The position numbers and the translations under genes are program-made. This document shows, piece after piece, positions 45,435 through 54,638 of a DNA stretch of 64,000 bases. The notes under the pieces are model-generated. The model was not told the DNA's origin. It did no database searches and worked only from the letters and a program-made list of their open reading frames with translations. Position 1 is the stretch's first letter. Each line of letters begins with the position of its first letter. The stretch is from Gammaproteobacteria bacterium (lineage in GTDB: Bacteria > Pseudomonadota > Gammaproteobacteria > Competibacterales > Competibacteraceae): contig JADLEK010000077.1 in NCBI GenBank assembly GCA_020846135.1, positions 1 through 64,000 on the forward strand, written 5' to 3'.

Positions 45435-45475
45435 GGTTGGTGGCGCTGCTGTTAAACTGCAGCCAGCCGCCAACC
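45435..45475. promoter_or_regulatory. Large imperfect hairpin between the kdp and wsp blocks
   Basis: GGTTGGTGGCGCTG and CAGCCAGCCGCCAACC pair around CTGTTAAACTG in the 93-base gap. It has no T-run, so it is more an attenuator or processing site than an intrinsic terminator. A promoter for the downstream block may lie here, but no consensus hexamers were seen. Confidence 0.45.
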
Positions 45476-45491
45476 ATTCCGGCCTCTCCCA

Positions 45492-45968
45492 ATGCGCATT
45501 GAATCCGTCCCCGCTTCTGTCTCTGCTCCAGCTGCCGCCGCCGCGCAACCCGTCGGCGGTCATTATGTGGTGTTCAAGCTGGGTGATGACCACTACGCCC
45601 TGCCGTTGACCCAGGTGGCTCGGGTGGTGCGGATGGTGGCGGTAACGCCGGCGCCGGATAAGCCGCCCTGGATGCTGGGCATCATTGATGTGGCTGGGCA
45701 GATTGCGCCGGTGATCGATTTGCGCCGCCGCTTCGCCTATCCCGCCCGCCCGCCGGCGCTGACGGACCGCTTGCTGATTGTGCAGAGCGCTGGTCAGAGT
45801 ATGGCGCTGATGGTGGACGAAGTGCTGAAGGTGCTGGAGCCGACTGCGGCACAACTGGATGCGGCGCCCCGGACTCTGGCGTGCTCCCAACCCTTGCGGG
45901 CGACCATTCGCGAGGCGGAGCACTTGATTCTGGTGCTGGATGCCGAGCGCCTGACGCAGGTCTCCTGA
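45492..45968 (+). CDS. wspB: CheW-type coupling protein (WspB-like)
   Basis: 158 residues with an Ala/Pro-rich leader (1-20) and then a CheW fold: YVVFKLGDDHYALPLTQVARVVRM, WMLGIIDVAGQIAPVIDLRRRF, LMVDEVLKVLEP. CheW-like proteins link receptors to the CheA kinase. First of seven chemosensory genes whose content equals the Pseudomonas wsp cluster. CCGGCCTCTCCC precedes the ATG, a poor ribosome site. Confidence 0.85.
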   Translation: MRIESVPASVSAPAAAAAQPVGGHYVVFKLGDDHYALPLTQVARVVRMVAVTPAPDKPPWMLGIIDVAGQIAPVIDLRRRFAYPARPPALTDRLLIVQSAGQSMALMVDEVLKVLEPTAAQLDAAPRTLACSQPLRATIREAEHLILVLDAERLTQVS

Positions 45969-45984
45969 ACCCGGACGGGACTCA

Positions 45985-47568
45985 ATGATGCTTTGGCCAA
46001 ACCTGCCTCCCACTCTCAGCGAAGCCGATTTCCAGCAGTTTTGCGCCCTGATTCTGGAGCGGACCGGTCTGGTGTTCGATCACAAACGGTTTGATCTGGT
46101 GGCGCAGGCGCTGGCCGAAGGATTGCGCCAGGTCGGCGAGCCGAATCTGGACCGCTATTTCTCTCTGCTGTCGGCCCATTCGACCCACGGCCCGGTCTGG
46201 GAACCGCTGGTGAGCGCTCTGACCGTCAACGAAACCTATTTTTTCCGGGACGCCGAGCAGATCGACGTTCTGCGGCAACAGGTCTTGCCCGACATAATCG
46301 CCCGCCGCCGGGATCGGCGCCGGTTACGGTTGTGGAGCGCTGGTTGCGCAACCGGCGAGGAACCCTACACGTTGGCGATCCTGTTGCACCAACTGATTCC
46401 CGATCTGGACGGCTGGGAAGTGCTGATTCTGGCGACCGACATCGACTATCAGGCGCTGCGGCGGGCCGAAACGGCCAGTTATCGCGACTGGTCGTTTCGC
46501 GATACCGATCCGACGATCCGGCAGAGCTACTTCAGCGAAAATGGCGAGATTCTGGAACTGCGTCCCCAATTACGGCGGCTGGTCCGCTTTGCCTACCTGA
46601 ATTTGGCCGATGACGCCTACCCCGGTCCGGCTCATCCTTACTATGATTTTGACCTGATTCTGTGCCGCAACGTCGCCATTTATCTCCAGGAGCCGGTGAT
46701 CCGCGCCATCGCCGGGCGGTTTCATCAATGCCTGATGCGCGGCGGCTGGCTGATAGTCGGGGCCAGCGAAACTAACGATCAGCGTTACCGCCCGTTCCAG
46801 GCGGTCAATCTGGGTGGGATCACGGTTTACCGGAAAGCCGGCGAAGGCGCAGGAACTGCCTGGATTGACCCGCCCGCCACCATAGCGGCCACCACCGTAT
46901 TCCCCTCCTTGGATAACTCGATTTCCGGTAAAAAGCTACCTTACTCCTGTGAAAAAAGGGGGGAGTTTCATTTCAGGAAACCGCTTGAGGAGCCAAGCTA
47001 TTCTGGGTCAGGCCGGTTCGAGTCGCCCGCCGCCTTGCCGCTTTCCCCGGCTCCTCCAGCACCGGCTCCTTCCCCGCCGGACGCCGCCACCTGCTACCGT
47101 CAAGGTGAGGACTGCCTGCGCCGCCGCCAGTTGGCCGAAGCCCGCCGCTGGTTTGAAGCCTGTCTGGCCCAACAACCGGAACACGGCCCGGCCTGCCGGC
47201 AACTGGCGCGACTGGAGGCGAACGCCGGGCGCTTGACCGAGGCTCGGCGCTGGGCGGAACGGGCGCTGCAACAGCAACCGCTGCACGGTGAATCTCACTA
47301 TCTGCTGGCGTTGATCGACCAGGAACAGGGAGAAATTCCGGCGGCGCTGGCCCGATTCAAAAAAGTGTTGTATCTGGAGCCAGACTTTGTGCTGGCCCAT
47401 GTCCATCTGAGTGATTTGTATCGGAAGCAGGGTCAGACCGCCGCCGCCGCCCGCCACCGCGCTCAGGCGCTGCGCTTGTGCGAGCGGTTGCCAGTCGATG
47501 CGATTTTGCCCGGTTCTGACGACCTGACCGCTGGTCAGGCGCCAGCCTTGTTGCAACTGTTGGGATGA
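45985..47568 (+). CDS. wspC: CheR methyltransferase with C-terminal TPRs (WspC-like)
   Basis: 527 residues. Residues 1-275 are a CheR-type SAM-dependent glutamate methyltransferase: LTVNETYFFRD, LWSAGCATGEEPYTLAILL for SAM and DLILCRNVAIYL. Residues 365-510 form tetratricopeptide repeats (EDCLRRRQLAEARRWFEA and following), as in Pseudomonas WspC. The linker (about 290-360) contains unexpected sequence (TTVFPSLDNSISGKK, CEKRGEF) that may derive from a repeat insertion. It methylates the receptor to adapt signalling. ATG 16 bases after wspB. Confidence 0.93.
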   Translation: MMLWPNLPPTLSEADFQQFCALILERTGLVFDHKRFDLVAQALAEGLRQVGEPNLDRYFSLLSAHSTHGPVWEPLVSALTVNETYFFRDAEQIDVLRQQVLPDIIARRRDRRRLRLWSAGCATGEEPYTLAILLHQLIPDLDGWEVLILATDIDYQALRRAETASYRDWSFRDTDPTIRQSYFSENGEILELRPQLRRLVRFAYLNLADDAYPGPAHPYYDFDLILCRNVAIYLQEPVIRAIAGRFHQCLMRGGWLIVGASETNDQRYRPFQAVNLGGITVYRKAGEGAGTAWIDPPATIAATTVFPSLDNSISGKKLPYSCEKRGEFHFRKPLEEPSYSGSGRFESPAALPLSPAPPAPAPSPPDAATCYRQGEDCLRRRQLAEARRWFEACLAQQPEHGPACRQLARLEANAGRLTEARRWAERALQQQPLHGESHYLLALIDQEQGEIPAALARFKKVLYLEPDFVLAHVHLSDLYRKQGQTAAAARHRAQALRLCERLPVDAILPGSDDLTAGQAPALLQLLG

Positions 47569-48149
47569 AAGCAATGAATCATGCTGAACTGCCGCTGGCC
47601 CATCAGGCTGTAACCCCAGCCCAGCGCATTCTCGAAGAGCGGGCGCGGGTGCTGGCCCGGCTTCCCGAAGCGGCGCGGCGCGGTCAGGAAACGCTGGAAC
47701 TGGTGACGTTCCACCTCGGCGGTGAATCCATCGGCCTGCCGAGCGCCCTGGTTTACGAGACCCAGCCGCTGCGGATTTTCCAATGGGCGTCGGTGCCTTG
47801 TGCGCCGCCGTTCATCCTCGGCATCCTCAATCTGCGCGGTCATCTGTTTTCGATTATGGACTTGGCGCGGTTTTGGGGACTGCCGGTCCGCCCGCTGGCC
47901 GACCAGGCGCATATTCTGCTGGTGCGCGGCGGCCAGTGCGCTGATGGTCGGCCGATGGAACTGACGTTGCTGTCCGATGATGTGCCGCAGGTTGGCGAGA
48001 TTCCGCTGGCCAGCCTGAGTCCGCCGCCGGCCACCCTCCCGCCGCAGGTGCAGGATTACGTCAAGGGCATCACGCCCGACCTGCTGATCGTGCTGGACCT
48101 GGAGCGGCTGCTGTCCGATCCGCACCTGATTGTTCACGAAGATCCGTGA
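47565..48149 (+). CDS. wspD: CheW-type coupling protein (WspD-like)
   Basis: 194 residues; start overlaps the CheR-TPR stop (ATGA). After a helical leader (1-40) comes a CheW fold: LVTFHLGGESIGLPSALVYE, FILGILNLRGHLFSIMDLARFW and ITPDLLIVLDLERLLSD near the end. A second CheW after the CheR-TPR gene matches the wspB-C-D order in Pseudomonas. Confidence 0.9.
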   Translation: MKAMNHAELPLAHQAVTPAQRILEERARVLARLPEAARRGQETLELVTFHLGGESIGLPSALVYETQPLRIFQWASVPCAPPFILGILNLRGHLFSIMDLARFWGLPVRPLADQAHILLVRGGQCADGRPMELTLLSDDVPQVGEIPLASLSPPPATLPPQVQDYVKGITPDLLIVLDLERLLSDPHLIVHEDP

Positions 48150-48243
48150 GAATCACTGCTGGATTGCAATCGGCTGATTCGATGAGATTCAACTTGGCTC
48201 AGCGCCGTACAACCCGATTACCACTGCCATCAGGACTCACGCC

Positions 48244-50220
48244 ATGACTCTTTTTCAACATCGAAAAGTCGGATTCAAGATTTTAGCGGGCTATTGCCTG
48301 ATTCTGGCGTTAATGGGCATCGTCAGCGCCATGACCATGGTCCAGATGAGTCGGCTCAGCAGTGATTTTAACCAGTCAAGCCAGGTATCCGGCGAGCATC
48401 AGAGTCTGGTGCGAAGCATGATTATGGCTATTTACCGGATGCGGCTGGCGGTTACCAAATACGTCAGCTATCAACGTCAAGCCGATCTCGATGACTACAA
48501 TAAGGCGGCCAGTGAGTTGAAAAATTTGCTCGATGTAGCGAGTCGCACCTTGATCGAAACCGAACAACGCAGCGGGTTGGATAAACTGGGTAATTCTTTT
48601 AAGGACTACCAGGCTGCCTTTGAAAAAGTGATCCGATTATTGGGAGCGAGGCAAAAAACCCTGACTGAAGTGATGGATATACAGGGGCCATTAGCTGAAC
48701 AAAAATTGAACGAATTATTCAAGCAGGTGGTGCAAGCCAAACAGTTGGGGGGGTTGTCGTTAGTCGTCACTGCGGATAAAGCTATTACGTTAATGCGCCT
48801 GGATGTCTTCAAATATCTGGTTGAAGGCGAGGAGGTCTGGACTCGGAAGTTCGAGGAGCGCCACCAACAAATTCTGGAGGCGTTGACCCAGTTGGAATCG
48901 TTGTTGCCGGACGCCGGCGCTCGCCAACTCGTTACCGAAGCCAAAGCAGCGGCTCGCGCCTATGTCGCCGGTTTTCAAACCATCGTCAGCGATTACACCC
49001 AGCAAAACCAGTTGTTCAAGGACGTGCTGGAGGTTCTCGGCGCGGCGATGCGCCAGGACGCCTTGGCCGCCGGCGAGGTGGTGCAGGCCAGCCTGAAAAC
49101 GCAAAGCGAGGCCGCCATCGCTTTTGCCCGGCAAATCTTATGGGTGGTGGTCACGCTGACCTTGGCGGCGATTGTGGTCAGCTTGTTCATCGGCGGCGTC
49201 ACCACCAAAGCGATGACCCGGCCGCTGGCGCTGCTGGTCAAGGCGGCCAACCGGGTAGCGGAAGGCGATCTGGGCAGTGTTGTCGCCGACCGGGGCAACA
49301 ACCCGGCGCTGCAACGCCGCGATGAAATCGGCGAAATCGGTCAAGCTTTCGCCCAGATGATCGCCAGCTTGCAGCAGTTGACCGGCCGGACCCTGGAAGT
49401 CACCGCCAGCCTGTCCACCGCCACCCGCGAAATTTCTGCCGTCGCCAGCCAGCAGGCCGCTACGACCGCTGAACAGGCGGCGGCGGTCAATGAAACCACC
49501 GCCACCATTGAGGAGGTGCGGCGCACCGCCGAACAGTCCTCGGAGCGGGCGCAGATGGTCTCGGAAATGGCCGGCAATTCGCTGACCCTGGCCGATGGCG
49601 GTCTTCAGGCGGTGAAGAACGCCGAAGACGGGATGCTGAGTCTCAAGGATCAGGTGCGCCAGATCGCCGAAACCATTCTAGCGCTCAGCGAACAGACCCA
49701 GCAGATTGGCGAGATCATCTCCACCGTCAATGACATCGCTGATCAGTCGAACCTGCTGGCGCTGAATGCCGCAATGGAAGCCGCCCGCGCGGGCGAGGCC
49801 GGCAAAAGTTTTGCTGTAGTGGCCGGCGAAGTGCGGAATCTGGCCGAGCAGTCGCGGCAGGCCACCCGCCAGGTCAGCGGGATTCTGGGCGATATTCAGA
49901 AGGCGGCCAATACCGCAGTGATGGTCACCGAGCAGGGTACCCGGCGGGCGGAACATGGCCTGAGTCTGGCCCAAACCACCGCCGGCGCGATTCGCACCAT
50001 GCGCGAACAAATCCAGCAGGTGACGCAGGCCGCGCAACAGATCGCCGCCAGCGCCCGTCAGCAACTGGCCGGGATGGATCAGATCACCCACGCCATGAGC
50101 GACATCAATCAGGGCGCGAAACAGTCGCAAACCGGGATGCGCCAGATTGAGCAGGCGGTGCTCGATCTCGACAAGCTGGCCGGCCAGCTCAGCCTGGTCG
50201 TGCAGCACTACAAGCTCTAA
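48244..50220 (+). CDS. wspA: Methyl-accepting chemotaxis protein (WspA-like)
   Basis: 658 residues. Membrane segments at about 11-33 and 298-320 enclose a helical periplasmic sensor domain of some 265 residues, longer than many. HAMP (about 322-375) and a cytoplasmic signalling region follow, with the hairpin tip [20 protein letters not shown] and [20 protein letters not shown]. In Pseudomonas WspA senses surface contact or envelope stress. Placement after wspD rather than first is a difference in order. The longer sensor domain suggests a different input. Confidence 0.9.
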   Translation: MTLFQHRKVGFKILAGYCLILALMGIVSAMTMVQMSRLSSDFNQSSQVSGEHQSLVRSMIMAIYRMRLAVTKYVSYQRQADLDDYNKAASELKNLLDVASRTLIETEQRSGLDKLGNSFKDYQAAFEKVIRLLGARQKTLTEVMDIQGPLAEQKLNELFKQVVQAKQLGGLSLVVTADKAITLMRLDVFKYLVEGEEVWTRKFEERHQQILEALTQLESLLPDAGARQLVTEAKAAARAYVAGFQTIVSDYTQQNQLFKDVLEVLGAAMRQDALAAGEVVQASLKTQSEAAIAFARQILWVVVTLTLAAIVVSLFIGGVTTKAMTRPLALLVKAANRVAEGDLGSVVADRGNNPALQRRDEIGEIGQAFAQMIASLQQLTGRTLEVTASLSTATREISAVASQQAATTAEQAAAVNETTATIEEVRRTAEQSSERAQMVSEMAGNSLTLADGGLQAVKNAEDGMLSLKDQVRQIAETILALSEQTQQIGEIISTVNDIADQSNLLALNAAMEAARAGEAGKSFAVVAGEVRNLAEQSRQATRQVSGILGDIQKAANTAVMVTEQGTRRAEHGLSLAQTTAGAIRTMREQIQQVTQAAQQIAASARQQLAGMDQITHAMSDINQGAKQSQTGMRQIEQAVLDLDKLAGQLSLVVQHYKL

Positions 50221-50252
50221 GGCCACGATTCGCCAAGCGTGAGGAGGCACTG

Positions 50253-52574
50253 ATGGCGCGAGCCGAAGCCATGCGGCGCGAGCTGATGGCGATCTTTCAG
50301 ACCGAGCTGGACGAACATCTCAGCCATCTGAGCCAGGAGGCGCTGGCGCTGGAGCAGGACGGCGATCCGGTGCAACGCCTTGAGCGGATCAACACCGTGT
50401 TCCGGGCCGCCCACAGCCTCAAGGGTGCCGCCCGCGCCGTCAATCTCAACGATATTAGCCAGTTGGCGCACCGATTGGAGGATACCCTGGGCGCGATCCG
50501 CAAGGGCGATCTGACCTTGCGGCCCGAACATGCCGACCTGATCCTGGCCGCAGTGGACGCGATCAAGGCGGCGATGGAAGGACATCTGAACGGTTCGCCA
50601 CTGACCGAGGCGCAGCTTGAGACGCTATTTTCCGCCCCACCCGCTCCGCCGGCAGCGCCGGTTTCATCCCCGGCCGTTGCACACGCTCCGCCGGTGGCAG
50701 TATCAAAGGTGGAAGTGCCTCCCCCCGCTCCTCTCGTTTCCATCCCGCCGGTACCCACCGAGGCCACCGCTCCGCCGCAGGCCGATGAAGCGCCAACGGT
50801 TCTGCGCCAAACCGGGGTTCAGGATACTGTCCGGGTAGCGACCGCCAAGCTCGATGGGCTGATGGACGCGCTGGGCGAGCTGCTGGTGGTGCGAATGCGG
50901 ACCGACCGGGTGGTTGAGCAGGCGCAGACCGTGGAACAGCAGATGCGGGACTGGCAGAAAAAATGGCGGCGGGTGCGCCCCGGTTATCAACGCTGGCAAA
51001 AGCGCGGCGGGCCGCCCAGTGAGACCGAATGGGCGGTCATGGCCGACTTTTTCGCCCGCCATGAAAGCGACCTTAATGCGCTGCACTTCGAGTTGAGTGC
51101 CTTGCGGGCGCAACTCACCCAGGATCGCAACCACCTGCAACTGGTCACGGACGACTTGCAAAACGGCATTCGCAGCACCCGGATGCTGCCGATGACCACC
51201 CTGTTTAACCAGTTCCCGCGCATGGTCCGCGATCTGGCCCGCGAACGCGGCAAGGACATTCTGCTGCAACTGGACGGTGGCGATACCGAGATCGACCGTC
51301 AGGTGCTGGAATTGAGCAAGGATCCGCTCACTCACCTGCTGCGTAACGCGGTCGATCACGGCATCGAAACTCCGTCCCAGCGCACCGCATTCGGCAAGCC
51401 GCCCCAGGGGCTGATCCGCCTCAGCGCCGAACCACGGGGCAATCATCTGGTGATCGAAGTCGCTGATGATGGCCGGGGTATCGATCTGGACGCGGTGCGG
51501 CGGGCGGCGCTCCATCGCGGGCTGGTCGGCGTTCAGGAAGCCGCCGCGCTGGATGAGGAGGCCATTCTTAACCTGATTTTCCACGCTGGCCTGTCCACTG
51601 CCCCGCAGGTTAGCGACCTCTCCGGGCGCGGGGTCGGGCTGGATGTGGTGCGGGCCAACCTGGAACAGTTGCGCGGTCTGGCGCAGATCGTCAACCGTCC
51701 GGGGCAGGGCGTGACCTTCAGCCTGCTCCTGCCGCTGACCCTGGCCACCAGTCAGGTGTTGCTGGTCGAGACCGGCGGCCAGACCGTGGCCTTGCCGGCC
51801 ACCAATGTCGAACGCATCCTGCGCATCCCCGCCCAGCGAATCGGCCAGGTCGACGGTCAGCCGGTGATCCATGTTGAAGGCCGGCCCCTGCCGCTGCTCA
51901 GTCTGGCCCGGCTGCTGCGCTGGCCGGTGCTCGAAGCGCCGGTTGCCAGTGAAGATCGGTTGCCGGTGGTGGTGGTGAGCGTCCTCGACAAGCGGCTGGC
52001 GTTGCGGGTTGATGATTTTCTGGCGACCCAGGAAGTCGTGATCAAACCGTTGGGGCGGCAATTGCAGCGGGTGCGCAATGTCGCCGGGGTGACGCTGCTG
52101 GGTGATGGGCGGTTAATCCCGGTGCTGAATGTCGCTGACCTGATCAAGGCGATCCAGCATGAACCGGCCGCCGCGCCGCTGCTGGTTGCGGCGACTGAAC
52201 CCCGGCGGATCGTGGTGGCGGACGATTCAATCACCACCCGCACGCTGGAGAAAAACATTCTGGAAAACGCCGGCTACGAAGTGCGGGCTTTTGCGGACGG
52301 TCAGGAGGTCTGGGACTGGCTGCGCCGCGACGACCATCGCTTGCCGGACGCCATCGTTTCCGACATCAATATGCCGCGCATGGACGGTTTTGCGCTGGCG
52401 GCGGCCGTCAAGAGCGATCCCCGTTTTTCGCAGCTGCCCGTGGTGCTGGTCACTTCGCTGGATTCGCCGGAAGATCGCCTGCAAGGCATGGAAGCCGGGG
52501 CCGACGCCTATATGGTCAAAAGCCTGTTCGATCAGCGGGAATTGCTGGCGGTGATCGACCAGCTCACTGGATAA
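50253..52574 (+). CDS. wspE: Hybrid CheA histidine kinase with receiver (WspE-like)
   Basis: 773 residues. HPt domain (1-110) with phospho-His H54 in AHSLKGAARAV; Pro/Ala-rich linker (130-190); dimerisation and ATPase region (about 190-490) with HLLRNAVDHGIETP (N box), ADDGRGID and GRGVGLDVV; CheW-like domain (about 500-630); receiver (650-773) with phosphoacceptor D704 in VSDINMPRMDG. The kinase phosphorylates the diguanylate cyclase and the methylesterase. The C-terminal receiver matches WspE and not classical CheA. Confidence 0.95.
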   Translation: MARAEAMRRELMAIFQTELDEHLSHLSQEALALEQDGDPVQRLERINTVFRAAHSLKGAARAVNLNDISQLAHRLEDTLGAIRKGDLTLRPEHADLILAAVDAIKAAMEGHLNGSPLTEAQLETLFSAPPAPPAAPVSSPAVAHAPPVAVSKVEVPPPAPLVSIPPVPTEATAPPQADEAPTVLRQTGVQDTVRVATAKLDGLMDALGELLVVRMRTDRVVEQAQTVEQQMRDWQKKWRRVRPGYQRWQKRGGPPSETEWAVMADFFARHESDLNALHFELSALRAQLTQDRNHLQLVTDDLQNGIRSTRMLPMTTLFNQFPRMVRDLARERGKDILLQLDGGDTEIDRQVLELSKDPLTHLLRNAVDHGIETPSQRTAFGKPPQGLIRLSAEPRGNHLVIEVADDGRGIDLDAVRRAALHRGLVGVQEAAALDEEAILNLIFHAGLSTAPQVSDLSGRGVGLDVVRANLEQLRGLAQIVNRPGQGVTFSLLLPLTLATSQVLLVETGGQTVALPATNVERILRIPAQRIGQVDGQPVIHVEGRPLPLLSLARLLRWPVLEAPVASEDRLPVVVVSVLDKRLALRVDDFLATQEVVIKPLGRQLQRVRNVAGVTLLGDGRLIPVLNVADLIKAIQHEPAAAPLLVAATEPRRIVVADDSITTRTLEKNILENAGYEVRAFADGQEVWDWLRRDDHRLPDAIVSDINMPRMDGFALAAAVKSDPRFSQLPVVLVTSLDSPEDRLQGMEAGADAYMVKSLFDQRELLAVIDQLTG

Positions 52575-52578
52575 CGCC

Positions 52579-53616
52579 ATGATTCGTGCCCTGATTGTTG
52601 ACGATTCGCCCACCCTGCGCTGGCTGTTGCGGAACATTCTGGAAAGCGACCCGGAGTTGCAAGTGGTCGGTGAAGCCCGCACCGGCGAGGAAGCGGTGGC
52701 GTTCTGCGCCCGTTCCCGGCCTGATGTGGTGACGATGGATATCCAGATGCCGGGTATCGGCGGCCACGAGGCGATCCGCCGGATTATGGGCGAGTCGCCG
52801 TGCCCGATTGTGGTGGTGACCGGACTGGAGGAAGGCTTGCTCGATATCAGCTTCAAGGCGCTGCAACTGGGGGCACTGACGGTGGCGAGCAAACCGACCG
52901 GCTTGCCGGTGGACGATCCGGTGGCGCGGCATCTGCTGACTCAGGTCAAGCTGATGGCCTCGGTCAAGGTGGTGCGACGGGTATGGCGGTCGCCGCCGGT
53001 CGAGTCAGCTCCGGGTCCGGCTATCCCGCCGTCCCGGCAATCGCTGCGGCCCCGGCTGCTGGCGATGGGCGCATCCACCGGTGGGCCGCCGGTGCTGCAA
53101 ACCATCCTGACCGGGCTGGGCGCGGACTTTCCCTTGCCGATTGTCATTGTCCAGCACATCAGCCAGGGCTTTGTCGGTGGGCTGGCTGGTTGGCTGGACG
53201 CCACCACGCCGCTGTGCTGCAAAGTGGCCAGGCCGTATGAAACCCTGCAGGCGGGGACGGTTTACCTGGCCCCCGATGATCATCACCTGCTGATCAAACC
53301 GGCTGGCGTAGTCTGGCTGGATAATGCGCCGCCGCTAGGCAGCCACCGCCCGGCAGTCACCTGCCTGTTTGAATCCATCGCTCGATCCTACGGCGCCGCC
53401 GCTATCGGAATGCTGCTGACCGGGATGGGCGCGGACGGCGCTCGTGGCCTCAAGGCCCTGCGCGAGTCCGGCGCGTACACTATTGCCCAGGACGAAACCA
53501 GCAGCACCGTGTTCGGGATGCCGCAGGCCGCTATTCAACTGGGGGCGGCGCTGGAGGTGCTGGGGTTGGCCCAGATCGCCCCGCGGTTGCTGAATTTGCT
53601 GGAGAAATCGGCATGA
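52579..53616 (+). CDS. wspF: CheB methylesterase (WspF-like)
   Basis: 345 residues. The receiver has phosphoacceptor D54 in VTMDIQMPGIGG. The esterase domain holds the catalytic Ser in GASTGGPPVLQ, the His in VQHISQGFVGG and the Asp in GMGADGARGLK. It removes methyl groups from the receptor; in Pseudomonas its loss locks the Wsp system on. The start is four bases after the kinase gene; the stop overlaps the next ATG. Confidence 0.95.
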   Translation: MIRALIVDDSPTLRWLLRNILESDPELQVVGEARTGEEAVAFCARSRPDVVTMDIQMPGIGGHEAIRRIMGESPCPIVVVTGLEEGLLDISFKALQLGALTVASKPTGLPVDDPVARHLLTQVKLMASVKVVRRVWRSPPVESAPGPAIPPSRQSLRPRLLAMGASTGGPPVLQTILTGLGADFPLPIVIVQHISQGFVGGLAGWLDATTPLCCKVARPYETLQAGTVYLAPDDHHLLIKPAGVVWLDNAPPLGSHRPAVTCLFESIARSYGAAAIGMLLTGMGADGARGLKALRESGAYTIAQDETSSTVFGMPQAAIQLGAALEVLGLAQIAPRLLNLLEKSA

Positions 53617-54638
53617 ACCGAATTCAAGACGTCAAACGCATTCTTCTGATCGAGGACAGCCCGACCCAGGCGCGGTATACCGGGTTGCTACTGGAAGAGG
53701 CGGGTTATCAGGTGTTGGTAGCGACGACGGGCAGCGCCGGGGTGGAGCAGGCGGAAAGCGAGTCGCCCGACTTGGTTATGCTCGACGTGGTGTTGCCTGA
53801 TCTGGATGGTTTCAGCGTCTGTCGCCGACTGCGGCAAAAGCTGATTCATTATGTGCCGATCGTCATGCTGACTGAGCAACGCACCGCCATCGAGGACAAG
53901 CTGGATGGTCTCAATGTCGGTGCGGACGACTACCTGAACAAACCCTACGACGAGCGGGAAATGCTGGCCCGGGTCGCCAGTCTGCTGCGCATCAAGCAGG
54001 TCATCGACGAATTGCACGCCCGGCTGGCCAATGAACACCAGTCCTATGAGGCGCTCAAGCGGATTGCCCTGGTCGATCACCTGACCGGTCTGTACAACCG
54101 GCATTACTTCAACGAAGTGCTGCATCGGGAATTCAGCGTGGCGGCGCGTTATGGCAGTCCGTTGGCCTGCGTGATGACCGACATTGATAACTTCCGCGAT
54201 TTCAACAGTCACTACGGTCACCCGGTCGGCGATTGGGTGTTGCACAACGTGGCGGGACTGGTGCGGATCATGTTGCGGCAGGGCGATATTATCGCCCGCT
54301 ATGGCGGCGAGGAGTTCATGATGGTGTTGCCGATGACTACCGTTGGCGACGCTGCTGATTTGGCCGAGCGGCTGCGCGCCGCTGTCGCCACGGCGATCTG
54401 GCGGCATCCCGAGGCCGGCCCACTGAATATCACCCTTAGTTTCGGAGTGGCGGCCTTGCCAGCGCCGGGTATCGACAGCGTCGATAAATTGCTGGCCTGC
54501 GTCGATCAGGCGCTCTACTGCGCCAAGCATAACGGGCGCAACCGGGTCGAAGTCTTTACCGAGCTTGGCCTAGGCGAACGGGTCGGTTTTCGGTCTCCCG
54601 CTGACTTTAACGAACAGCGATCATTGCTCAAGCCATGA
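53613..54638 (+). CDS. wspR: Response-regulator diguanylate cyclase (WspR-like)
   Basis: 341 residues. The receiver (1-125) has D58 in MLDVVLPDLDG; a helical linker (127-165) precedes a GGDEF domain with active-site GGEEF at 231-235 and an intact inhibitory site RQGD at 222-225, exactly five residues before it. It makes c-di-GMP when phosphorylated and should be feedback inhibited. Start overlaps wspF stop, and its own stop overlaps the kdpD start (ATGA). Confidence 0.95.
   Translation: MNRIQDVKRILLIEDSPTQARYTGLLLEEAGYQVLVATTGSAGVEQAESESPDLVMLDVVLPDLDGFSVCRRLRQKLIHYVPIVMLTEQRTAIEDKLDGLNVGADDYLNKPYDEREMLARVASLLRIKQVIDELHARLANEHQSYEALKRIALVDHLTGLYNRHYFNEVLHREFSVAARYGSPLACVMTDIDNFRDFNSHYGHPVGDWVLHNVAGLVRIMLRQGDIIARYGGEEFMMVLPMTTVGDAADLAERLRAAVATAIWRHPEAGPLNITLSFGVAALPAPGIDSVDKLLACVDQALYCAKHNGRNRVEVFTELGLGERVGFRSPADFNEQRSLLKP

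Noticed and set aside
44571..46013. 480-codon antisense frame over the CorA-like, wspB and wspC genes
   Set aside because: Spans several well-supported plus-strand genes and has biased composition.
50703..52061. 452-codon antisense frame across the CheA-like gene
   Set aside because: Shadow of a strongly supported CheA; no family features.
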